DNA of 7,163 nucleotides, from NCBI GenBank assembly GCA_025450955.1, contig JANWLJ010000037.1, positions 1-7,163 on the forward strand, given 5' to 3'. Under the pieces are notes generated by a model. It was not told the DNA's origin and made no database searches. It saw only the letters and a list, made by a program, of their open reading frames with translations. Shown here piece by piece: positions 1 through 5,528 of the stretch. Both the position numbers and the translations under genes were made by a program. Each line of letters starts with the position of its first letter. The stretch's first letter is position 1. The stretch comes from Polyangium sp. (in: bacteria). Its GTDB lineage: Bacteria > Myxococcota_A > Polyangia > Palsa-1104.

Positions 1-1
1 C

Positions 2-808
2 CCCTCGGTCGAGCTGATCGAAGGCGACGTGATGGATCCGGCCGCGGTGCGCCGCGCCGTCGATGGCTGCGATCACGTGATCCATCTCGCCTCGATCGCC
101 GGCGTCGACACGGTGATGAAGATGCCGGCGCTCACCATGCGCATCTCGCTCCTCGGCACCGCCAACGTGCTCGACGCCGCGCTCGACGGCGGCCGCTGCA
201 AACGCTTCATCGATTTTTCGACCAGCGAGGTGTTCGGCCGCTACGCCTATCACGTCACCGAGTGGGATGTCTCGACCATCGGCGCCGTCGGTGAGGCGCG
301 CTGGACCTACGCGGTCGCCAAGCTCGCCACCGAGCACCTGGCGATGACCTATCACCGCCAACACGGATTTCCGGCGGTGGCGGTGCGGCCGTTCAACATC
401 TACGGCCCGCGCCAGGTCGGCGAGGGCGCGGTGCACCACTTCATCGTGCGCGCGCTCCGGGGCGAGCCGCTCGAGATTCACAACGACGGCTCTCAGATCC
501 GCGCCTGGACCTATATCGACGACATCCTCGACGCGGTCGAGCGGGTGCTCACCGACGAGCGCGCCGTCGGCCACTCGTTCAACATCGGCAACCCGCGCTC
601 GACCGTCACCATTTACAACCTGGCGCGCGAGATCGTCCGGCTCTCCTCGTCGGGCTCGCCGATCGTTCACGTCGAGTGGGATCACCCCGACGTCGAGCTG
701 CGCGTCCCGTCGGTGGGCAAGGCCAAGGAGCTGCTCGACTGGTCGGCCCAGGTCGATCTGGAAGAGGGCCTGCTCCGCACCATATATTGGTATCGCTCCC
801 GCAAATGA
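2..808 (+). CDS. NAD(P)-dependent nucleotide-sugar epimerase/dehydratase (extended SDR), 5' partial
   Basis: The reading frame is open from base 2 and ends at TGA 806-808, giving 268 residues here. The N-terminal 45 or so residues with the GxxGxxG dinucleotide motif lie outside the window. Family marks, numbered from the first codon in the window: EGDV (7-10), where the second Rossmann strands end; HLAS (28-31); FSTSEVFG (72-79), with the Ser/Thr of the catalytic triad; and Tyr103-x3-Lys107 (codons 308-310 and 320-322), the catalytic YxxxK. These are followed by the RPFNIYGPRQ substrate-domain motif, TYIDD and FNIGNP. Proteins of this type interconvert or dehydrate UDP-, GDP- or dTDP-sugars in the cytoplasm for surface glycans. 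The exact substrate cannot be read from sequence; it resembles UDP-glucose 4-epimerase, dTDP-glucose 4,6-dehydratase and UDP-glucuronate decarboxylase about equally. The GTG at 29 is internal and not the true start. The stop overlaps the next gene's start by 4 nt. Confidence 0.93.
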   Translation, partial: PSVELIEGDVMDPAAVRRAVDGCDHVIHLASIAGVDTVMKMPALTMRISLLGTANVLDAALDGGRCKRFIDFSTSEVFGRYAYHVTEWDVSTIGAVGEARWTYAVAKLATEHLAMTYHRQHGFPAVAVRPFNIYGPRQVGEGAVHHFIVRALRGEPLEIHNDGSQIRAWTYIDDILDAVERVLTDERAVGHSFNIGNPRSTVTIYNLAREIVRLSSSGSPIVHVEWDHPDVELRVPSVGKAKELLDWSAQVDLEEGLLRTIYWYRSRK

Positions 809-1737
809 CCCACGACGTGATCGTCTCCGCCGAGAAGCTCGAGAAGGTGTTCGCGCTCGGATTTTTGCGCAAGAAGGTGCGCGCGGTGCGCGAGGTCAGC
901 TTCGAGGTGCGCCGCGGCGAGATCTTCGGCTTCCTCGGTCCGAACGGCGCCGGCAAGACCACCACCTTGAAGATGCTGATGGGCCTCATCTTCCCCACCG
1001 CCGGCACGGCGCGCATCTTCGGCGAGCCGGTGCCGTCGATCGCGGCCAAGCGCCGCCTCGGCTTTCTCCCCGAGAACCCGTACTTCTACGACTATCTCTC
1101 CGGCGAGGAATTGCTCGATCTCATGGGCCGGCTGTTCGGCCTTGGCCGCGCCGAGCGCAAGCGGCGCGCCGGTCTGCTACTCGAGCGGGTCGGCCTCGGC
1201 CGCGCCGGCGCCAGGTCGATGCCGCTCAGAAAATATTCCAAGGGCATGCTCCAGCGCCTCGGCATCGCCCAGGCGCTCATCAATGATCCGGAATTGGTGA
1301 TCCTCGACGAGCCGATGAGCGGCCTCGATCCGATCGGCCGCAAAGAGATCCGCGATCTCATCCGCGAGCTGAAGGACGAGGGCAAGACGGTCCTGTTCTC
1401 CACCCACATCCTCTCCGACGTCGAGCTGATCTGCGATCGGGTGGCGATCGTGGTCGGCGGCCGCCTCCGCGACTCGGGCCCGCTCGATCAGCTCCTGTCG
1501 CCGCGGCTGCTCCACACCGAGGTGGTGCTCGAAGCCGGCGGCCAGAAGGAGGCGGTGCGGCTCGCGCCCGAGCTCGACGTCGACGAGGCGCTGCGCCAGG
1601 CGCTCGCCGCCGGCAAGAAGGTGGTCGCGGTGACGCCGCGCCGCGAGTCGCTCGAAGATCTGTTCGTCCGCGAGGTCGAGTCGGGCGACGTCGGCGCCGG
1701 CGCCGAGCATCAAACACCGCGCGAGGCCGCCTCGTGA
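805..1737 (+). CDS. ABC transporter ATP-binding protein (ABC-2 exporter type)
   Basis: This is a 310-residue ATPase that drives the permease encoded next. Visible motifs: Walker A GPNGAGKT (45-52, Lys51); Q-loop position in FLPENPY with Glu90 where Gln is usual; signature YSKGMLQR (144-151), the degenerate form typical of CcmA/NatA/ABC-2 ATPases; Walker B LVILDEP (164-170, Asp168, catalytic Glu169); D-loop SGLD (172-175); H-loop His201. About 85 residues follow the nucleotide-binding core and end in ESLEDLFVREVE, the usual C-terminal helix of this group. I chose ATG 805, which overlaps the preceding TGA (ATGA), because the protein then begins directly before the first strand. An upstream in-frame start at 676 would add 43 residues that only shadow the epimerase. 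No Shine-Dalgarno is obvious, so translation is probably coupled. Two subunits are expected to pair with the membrane protein. The cargo is unknown; a glycan or lipid is possible from the epimerase next door. Confidence 0.95.
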   Translation: MTHDVIVSAEKLEKVFALGFLRKKVRAVREVSFEVRRGEIFGFLGPNGAGKTTTLKMLMGLIFPTAGTARIFGEPVPSIAAKRRLGFLPENPYFYDYLSGEELLDLMGRLFGLGRAERKRRAGLLLERVGLGRAGARSMPLRKYSKGMLQRLGIAQALINDPELVILDEPMSGLDPIGRKEIRDLIRELKDEGKTVLFSTHILSDVELICDRVAIVVGGRLRDSGPLDQLLSPRLLHTEVVLEAGGQKEAVRLAPELDVDEALRQALAAGKKVVAVTPRRESLEDLFVREVESGDVGAGAEHQTPREAAS

Positions 1738-2525
1738 TCGGCCGCATCGTCGCCATCTCGCTCAACACCTTCCGCGAGGCGATCCGCAACAAAGTTCTCT
1801 ACTCGCTGCTCTTCTTCGCGGTGCTGCTGATCGCCTCGGCGCTCGCGCTCGGTCAGATGTCGCTCCACGAAGAGGCGCGGGTCACCGTCGACCTGGGCCT
1901 CGGCGGCATCGCGCTCTTCGGCGTGCTGATCGCGATCTTCGTCGGTGTGAACCTGGTCTACAAAGAGCTCGACAAGAAGACGGTCTTCTCGCTCATTCCG
2001 AAGCCGATTCACCGCTTCGAATTCATCCTCGGCAAGTTCGGCGGGATGGTGCTGACCCTCGCGGTGCAGATCGCGATCATGAGCGCGGTGCTGTTCGCGA
2101 TCCTCCGCCTGCAAGGCAGCCCGATAGGCGGCGCGGTGGTGCGCGCGATCGTGCTCATCTTCGTCGAGGTGGTGGTGGTGACCGCGATCGCGGTCTTGTT
2201 CTCGAGCTTCTCGTCGCCGTTTCTCTCCGGCGCCTTCACCCTCGGGATGTTCGTGGTCGGCCGCTCGCTGCCCGAGCTGCGCGAGCTCATCACCAAGCTC
2301 CACGAGGTCGCGCTGCGCGACGTGCTGTGGGCCTCGACGCGTCTTCTGCCCGATCTGCACATCTTCTACGTCTCGGGCTCGATGCTAAATGGCCAGTACG
2401 CGACGGTCCATCGCGTCTACGTCGACTGGAGCTACGTCGCCACCGCGTCGATCTATGGCCTCGGCTACGCCGCCTGCGCGCTGGTGGTCGCGATCCTGCT
2501 CTTCTCCCGTCGAGACTTCGTATGA
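1734..2525 (+). CDS. ABC-2 type transporter permease
   Basis: This 263-residue integral inner-membrane protein is the membrane partner of the preceding ATPase. About six hydrophobic segments are visible, near residues 21-40, 55-75, 104-124, 136-158, 162-178 and 233-257. A soluble stretch at about 179-232 lies before the last helix. Family marks include the N-terminal amphipathic segment NTFREAIRNK (11-20), as in NosY/GldF-like permeases, and the cytoplasmic loop YKELDKKTVFSLIPKPI (76-92) before GK at 100-101, a conserved ABC-2 pattern. The protein ends in FSRRDFV. The start is GTG 1734, overlapping the ATPase stop (GTGA), with GAGG at 1723-1726 as ribosome binding site 7 nt upstream. The stop overlaps the next ATG by 4 nt. 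This is a single permease gene, so a homodimer is likely. The family is clear but the substrate is not. Confidence 0.93.
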   Translation: MIGRIVAISLNTFREAIRNKVLYSLLFFAVLLIASALALGQMSLHEEARVTVDLGLGGIALFGVLIAIFVGVNLVYKELDKKTVFSLIPKPIHRFEFILGKFGGMVLTLAVQIAIMSAVLFAILRLQGSPIGGAVVRAIVLIFVEVVVVTAIAVLFSSFSSPFLSGAFTLGMFVVGRSLPELRELITKLHEVALRDVLWASTRLLPDLHIFYVSGSMLNGQYATVHRVYVDWSYVATASIYGLGYAACALVVAILLFSRRDFV

Positions 2526-3127
2526 AGCGGCGGGTGGCGCGCATCCTCGCGCTCATCGCGATCGCGCTCGCGATGGTGACGGTGCGGGTGGTCTGGTCCT
2601 CGCGCGGCGAGTGGCGCGCCGCCTGCGCGTCGAGCGGCGAAGAGCACCTCGCCCACCTCGGCCGCGCCGCGCGCCTCTACGCGCCCGGCAATCCCTATTC
2701 GCGCCGCGCCACCGAAGAGCTCGCCACCCTCGGCCGCGCCGGCGGTCCCGACGCGCTCGCCGCCTGGCGCGAGGTGCGCTCGTCGATCCTCGCCACCCGT
2801 TCGATCTACACTCCGCACCGCGCGCTCCTCGACGAGGCCAACCGCGAGATCGCCTCGCGCATGGCCGCCTCCGAGACCGACGCGCGCGGCCCCTATCCGG
2901 TTCGCCGCGCCTGGCACGCCGCGCGGCTCGCCGAAGACGACGCTCCGAGCGTGGGCTGGAGCTTGCTCGCGCTCTTCGGCCTCGCCGCCTGGGTCGGCTC
3001 GGCTTTCGGATTCTTCTGGCGCGCCATCGACGACCAGGATCGCCTGCGCCGCCGTCCCGCGATCGCCTGCGCCGCCGGCATCGCCGTCGGCCTGGTTCTC
3101 TTATTTCTGGGGCTGGCGCGCGCATGA
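2522..3127 (+). CDS. Uncharacterised three-helix membrane protein linked to the ABC transporter
   Basis: I do not recognise a named family for this 201-residue protein. It starts KRR followed by a hydrophobic helix (about 7-25). A charged Arg/Ala/Glu-rich helical domain (26-144) follows, probably periplasmic by the positive-inside rule. It contains YAPGNPYSRRA (53-63) and the stretch RSSILATRSIYTPH (86-99), and would suit a TPR-like helical pair arrangement. Two more helices sit at about 145-165 and 179-198, joined by the basic cytoplasmic loop WRAIDDQDRLRRRP. The order of segments and the motif PSVGWSLLALFGLAAWVGSA read like a conserved protein rather than a chance frame. The ATG at 2522 overlaps the permease stop. 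A longer frame from 2327 would only shadow the permease. The place directly after the permease, with 4-nt overlaps on both sides, suggests an accessory subunit of the exporter; that role is inference. Confidence 0.85.
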   Translation: MKRRVARILALIAIALAMVTVRVVWSSRGEWRAACASSGEEHLAHLGRAARLYAPGNPYSRRATEELATLGRAGGPDALAAWREVRSSILATRSIYTPHRALLDEANREIASRMAASETDARGPYPVRRAWHAARLAEDDAPSVGWSLLALFGLAAWVGSAFGFFWRAIDDQDRLRRRPAIACAAGIAVGLVLLFLGLARA

Positions 3128-3432
3128 CCTTTCGCCTGTTTCTCGTCGGAGATGATGACGTGCTCGACGTGCTCGCCGAGCTGTCGCGCCATCTCGACTA
3201 CTTCGAGGTCTCGCGCCTCGACGAGCTGCCCGAGGTCGCGCTCGGCCCGCACGATCACGTCCTCATCGCGACCCACAACGAGGCGGTCGGCCTGTCGCTG
3301 CTCGCGCAGGTGCTCGGCTCGGGCGCGCCCGGCTTCGCCGGCGTGGTGCCGGACCTCGAGGGCGACTCGCCCGGCGCGCGCGCGATCACCGCCGCCGCCG
3401 AGCTGATCTCCGCGCTGCACGATCGCCGCTGA
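3124..3432 (+). CDS. Small XdhC-like Rossmann-fold protein, degenerate nucleotide-binding loop
   Basis: This 102-residue cytoplasmic protein is the last gene of the overlapping chain. Its ATG 3124 overlaps the previous TGA, and TGGGG at 3108-3112 is a possible ribosome binding site. The layout follows the C-terminal domain of XdhC, the accessory factor that handles molybdenum cofactor for xanthine dehydrogenase: strand RLFLVG (4-9) and loop DDDV where XdhC has a glycine-rich turn; helix to residue 24; strand YFEVSRLDELPE; then GPHDHVLIATHNEAVGLSLL (41-60), matching the XdhC pattern in which a hydrophobic strand ends in Thr-His; then GFAGVVPDLEG (70-80), where XdhC has a glycine-rich turn and basic residues. 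The C-terminal helix AITAAAELISALHDRR resembles the end of XdhC. XdhC proteins are two to three times longer, and no molybdenum enzyme is in view. Function here is unknown; family assignment is tentative, from memory of the pattern only. Confidence 0.82.
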   Translation: MTFRLFLVGDDDVLDVLAELSRHLDYFEVSRLDELPEVALGPHDHVLIATHNEAVGLSLLAQVLGSGAPGFAGVVPDLEGDSPGARAITAAAELISALHDRR

Positions 3433-3445
3433 ATTTGCGTTCGCC

Positions 3446-3461
3446 TGCACCACCCGGTGCA
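3446..3461. promoter_or_regulatory. Palindromic operator-like site 1 (TGCACC-N4-GGTGCA)
   Basis: This is a perfect 6-bp inverted repeat with spacer ACCC. It lies 13 bases after the stop of the XdhC-like gene and about 142 bp upstream (centre to predicted start) of the likely transcription start of the radical SAM gene. It has the same TGCAC-N6-GTGCA geometry as a second copy at 3514-3529. The half-site TGCACC is that of NtrC-type enhancer sites as I recall them, but those usually have one more base in the spacer. As RNA it could also fold into a small hairpin ending the upstream operon, but no T-run follows. Confidence 0.6.
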
Positions 3462-3513
3462 TTGATTATCTCCCCGAAATCTGGTTTCTTTCGTCACCGG
3501 TTCGAGCGCCGGC

Positions 3514-3529
3514 TGCACGCGGGGGTGCA
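3514..3529. promoter_or_regulatory. Palindromic operator-like site 2 (TGCAC-N6-GTGCA)
   Basis: This is the second copy of the dyad. It is perfect over 6 bp if the flanking C3513 and G3530 are included (CTGCAC, then GTGCAG). The spacer is GCGGGG. Its centre lies 68 bp from that of copy 1 and about 74 bp upstream of the predicted transcription start. Two dyads with identical arms and identical spacing within 84 bp, and none noticed elsewhere in the window, suggest binding sites for one dimeric regulator. The 68-bp offset is about 6.5 helical turns, so the sites would lie on roughly opposite faces of the DNA. Confidence 0.6.
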
Positions 3530-3569
3530 GAGGCGGCAGGTTGGTGACGTGCTTACGTAGACTTCACCG

Positions 3570-3585
3570 CGGCCCGCTGCTTGCA
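3570..3585 (+). promoter_or_regulatory. Candidate sigma-54 (-24/-12) promoter
   Basis: Read against the sigma-54 consensus TGGCACG-N4-TTGCW, the sequence gives CGGCCCG-N4-TTGCA. The invariant GG (3571-3572) and GC (3583-3584) are separated by exactly 10 bases. All five bases of the -12 block match, and 5 of 7 match in the -24 block. Transcription would start near 3596, leaving a short leader of about 24 nt that contains the ribosome binding site. Two dyads upstream sit where activator sites for this sigma factor normally lie. In GC-rich DNA the GG/GC pair alone is common; the TTGCA block and the position are what support the call. No convincing sigma-70 type promoter was seen in the gap. Confidence 0.55.
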
Positions 3586-3600
3586 ATCACGCGCTCGGCC

Positions 3601-3610
3601 AAGGGGAGGA
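3601..3610 (+). promoter_or_regulatory. Strong ribosome binding site for the radical SAM gene
   Basis: The purine run AAGGGGAGGA ends 9 nt before ATG 3620. It decides the start: the in-frame TTG at 3581 lies upstream of this site, has no Shine-Dalgarno of its own and would overlap the proposed -12 element. The ATG at 3610 is in another frame. Confidence 0.8.
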
Positions 3611-3619
3611 TGCCTACGA

Positions 3620-5470
3620 ATGGATTTCAGCCGCACCGTCGAGAAATGGGCCGCGAGCACCGCGCGCGCCGCCTGGCCGTTGGTCAAGCTCTACAACACC
3701 AAGTTCGAAAAGCCCGCGCCGCAGCCGAAGTGGGCGCCGGCTCCGCTGCTCAAGCGCCGCGAGCGCAGCTTTCCCCAGCTCGGCTGGCCGCGTGAAACCG
3801 ATTCACTCTGTCCGCGCTGCGTGAAGGAAACGCGCGAGGCGATCCTCGACGGCAAGACCGATCTGCGGGTGCTCATCGACGGCAAGCCGGGCGAGATCAA
3901 GGCGCACATCGTCGAGGAGAACGGCCAGATCGTGATGAAGAAGTCGTGCGAAAAGCACGGCGAGTTCACCGATCTGATCGCGCTCGATCCGGCCTGGCTG
4001 GCGCGCATCGAGCGGCTCTATCCCGGCCGCGACTTCAAGGCGCCGCCCACGCCGCTGCGCGAGCACGGCTCGTCGTCGATCCAGTTCGGCCGCGGCTCGG
4101 TGCTCACCGTCGACCTGACCAACCGCTGCAACATGATGTGCGATCCCTGCTTCATGGACGCCAACCAGGTCGGCTTCGTCCACGAGCTCGGCTGGGACGA
4201 CGTGAAGAAGATCCTCGACGACTCGATGTCGATCGAGCCGCGCCGTCAAATGTCGGTGCAGTTCTCCGGCGGCGAGCCGACGCTCAGCCCGTTTTTCCTC
4301 GAAGCGATCAAGTACGCGCGCGAGATCGGTTATTTCGCGGTGCAGTGCGCGACCAACGGGCTGCGCTTCGCGCAGGAGCCGGGCTTCGCCAAGCAGGCGA
4401 AGGAGGCGGGCCTGCGAATGGCCTATCTCCAGTTCGACGGGATCGGCAACGAGGCCAACTCGCACCGCAAGATCGGCAACCTGTTCGACGTCAAGCTGCG
4501 CGCGATCGAGGAGCTCGCGGCCGCCGGCATCGACGTGATCCTGGTGGTCACCGTCGTCAACGGGATCAACAACGATCAGGTCGGCAAGATCATCAACTTC
4601 GCGATCGAGAACCCAGAGAAGATCACGGTGGTCAGCTTTCAGCCGGTGTCGTTCACTGGCCGCGACGAGGACATCGACGACGAGACCCGCAAGAAGCAGC
4701 GCTACACGCTTTCGCACCTCGCCTACGACGTCAAGGCGCAGACCGGCATCACCGAGCCGATGCGCGACTGGTTTCCGCTCTCGGCGCTCGGGCCGTTCTC
4801 CGATCTCGTCGATCACCTGATGGGCAAAGACGCCGACTGGGGCGCGATGAAGTGCGGCTGCCATCCGAACTGCGGCATCGGCACCATCCTCATGGTCAAC
4901 AAGCGCACCCATCAAATGGTGCCGCTCACCCAATTCCTCGATATCGAGGGGCTGCTCGAGGACATCGGCGTCATCACCGACGGCAATCAGGGAAAGAGCA
5001 TGACCGTCGCGCAGCTCGGCGTGGCGCTGCTCAAAAACTACAAGCCGGACGAGGCGCCGCCCGGTTACGGCTTCAATGAAATGATGAAGCAGCTCCTGTC
5101 GCAGTCGGGCGCGCGCGGCCAGGCGATCGGCGAGTACGAGACCGACGCGCACGAGTTCGAGTGGCGCGTGCTGTTCGTGGCGGGGATGTGGTTTCAGGAT
5201 CTGTTCAATTACGATTTCCGCCGCACCGAGATGTGCATCATCCCCTACGGCACGCAGATGGGCGAGATCAGCTTCTGCGCCTACAACACCGGGGTCGGCT
5301 GGCGCAACATCGTCGAGAAGATGCTCGCCAACGCCACCGTCGCCGAGTGGTATCGCCAGCACGGCCGCCACCCGGTCTACGCCAAAGGCGAAGCGCTCGA
5401 ATTGCCCGCGTTCGCCAATCCGATTTCGTCGCGCGCCCGTGGCGAGCCGATCAAGCTGCGCGTGCTTTGA
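3620..5470 (+). CDS. Radical SAM enzyme of the COG1964 / MJ0619 (tetraether synthase)-like family
   Basis: A 616-residue cytoplasmic iron-sulfur enzyme that should cleave S-adenosylmethionine to a 5'-deoxyadenosyl radical. An N-terminal metal-binding segment carries C64-P-R-C67 and KKSC110-EKHG (His113), the small zinc- or rubredoxin-like module of this family. The radical SAM core starts at VDLTNRC; Cys170-x3-Cys174-x2-Cys177 bind the catalytic 4Fe-4S cluster, and SGGEP (216-220) is the SAM-binding GGE motif. ATNG (244-247) and QFDGI (271-275) are further core marks. The C-terminal part has CGCHPNCG (Cys412, Cys414, Cys418) followed by PLTQFLDIEGLLE, then C539 and FCAYN (552-556, Cys553), all typical of COG1964 and likely extra cluster ligands. 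MJ0619 of this family joins lipid tails to make tetraether membrane lipids; an older proposal was pterin methylation. Which reaction applies here is open. The gene stands alone behind its own promoter region; a PEGA-protein gene starts 55 nt after its stop. Confidence 0.95.
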   Translation: MDFSRTVEKWAASTARAAWPLVKLYNTKFEKPAPQPKWAPAPLLKRRERSFPQLGWPRETDSLCPRCVKETREAILDGKTDLRVLIDGKPGEIKAHIVEENGQIVMKKSCEKHGEFTDLIALDPAWLARIERLYPGRDFKAPPTPLREHGSSSIQFGRGSVLTVDLTNRCNMMCDPCFMDANQVGFVHELGWDDVKKILDDSMSIEPRRQMSVQFSGGEPTLSPFFLEAIKYAREIGYFAVQCATNGLRFAQEPGFAKQAKEAGLRMAYLQFDGIGNEANSHRKIGNLFDVKLRAIEELAAAGIDVILVVTVVNGINNDQVGKIINFAIENPEKITVVSFQPVSFTGRDEDIDDETRKKQRYTLSHLAYDVKAQTGITEPMRDWFPLSALGPFSDLVDHLMGKDADWGAMKCGCHPNCGIGTILMVNKRTHQMVPLTQFLDIEGLLEDIGVITDGNQGKSMTVAQLGVALLKNYKPDEAPPGYGFNEMMKQLLSQSGARGQAIGEYETDAHEFEWRVLFVAGMWFQDLFNYDFRRTEMCIIPYGTQMGEISFCAYNTGVGWRNIVEKMLANATVAEWYRQHGRHPVYAKGEALELPAFANPISSRARGEPIKLRVL

Positions 5471-5503
5471 CGGCCGAGCGGCGCCAAGTTTGACAGGTGC
5501 GCG

Positions 5504-5528
5504 CGCGAGGTCGCAACTCGACCTCGTG
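5504..5528 (+). promoter_or_regulatory. Hairpin over the ribosome binding site and start codon of the PEGA gene
   Basis: CGAGGTCG (5506-5513) and CGACCTCG (5519-5526) form a perfect 8-bp inverted repeat around the 5-base loop CAACT. In RNA, a G-U pair (5505/5527) and a C-G pair (5504/5528) extend the stem to 10 bp. The left arm contains the only GAGG near the PEGA-gene start, and the right arm runs into GTG 5526. The structure could hold back translation. It could also end transcription from the radical SAM gene, whose stop is 34 bases upstream, but no T-run follows. Confidence 0.5.

Noticed and set aside
1072..1257. Glu in place of the Q-loop Gln and the odd signature YSKGM in the ATPase
   Set aside because: Both variants are common in ABC-2 / CcmA-like ATPases. 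Walker A, Walker B and the His switch are intact, so they do not indicate loss of function.
1710..2360. 216-codon minus-strand frame rich in His, Asp, Glu and Arg
   Set aside because: It is the antisense shadow of the hydrophobic permease codons. The charged low-complexity composition is what results from reading those codons backwards.
2389..3432. Long plus-strand frame joined to the XdhC-like gene
   Set aside because: The part before 3124 is an Arg/Ala-rich shadow of the permease and the three-helix protein. The real gene begins at the ATG 3124 overlap.
3491..3514. Sequence GGTTCGAGC, resembling a tRNA T-arm
   Set aside because: With a seven-base loop the flanking bases do not pair (G opposite G). 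There is no acceptor or anticodon stem around it and no CCA end, so it is neither a tRNA nor a convincing att remnant.
3543..3568. Imperfect inverted repeat GGTG-ACGT ... ACGT ... CACC upstream of the radical SAM gene
   Set aside because: It needs a six-base one-sided bulge and relies on the self-complementary ACGT. It is weaker than the two clean dyads nearby.
3803..5371. 522-codon open frame on the minus strand opposite the radical SAM gene
   Set aside because: Its translation is rich in His, Arg, Asp, Leu and Val with no recognisable motif, which is the usual antisense shadow of a GC-rich gene. The plus strand encodes a clear multi-motif enzyme over the same bases.
5490..5518. TTGACA at 5490-5495, a perfect -35 hexamer before the PEGA gene
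   Set aside because: At 16-18 bp spacing the possible -10 sequences (such as GCAACT) match TATAAT at only about two positions. A leaderless GTG start at 5526 would fit the spacing, but the evidence is too thin to annotate.
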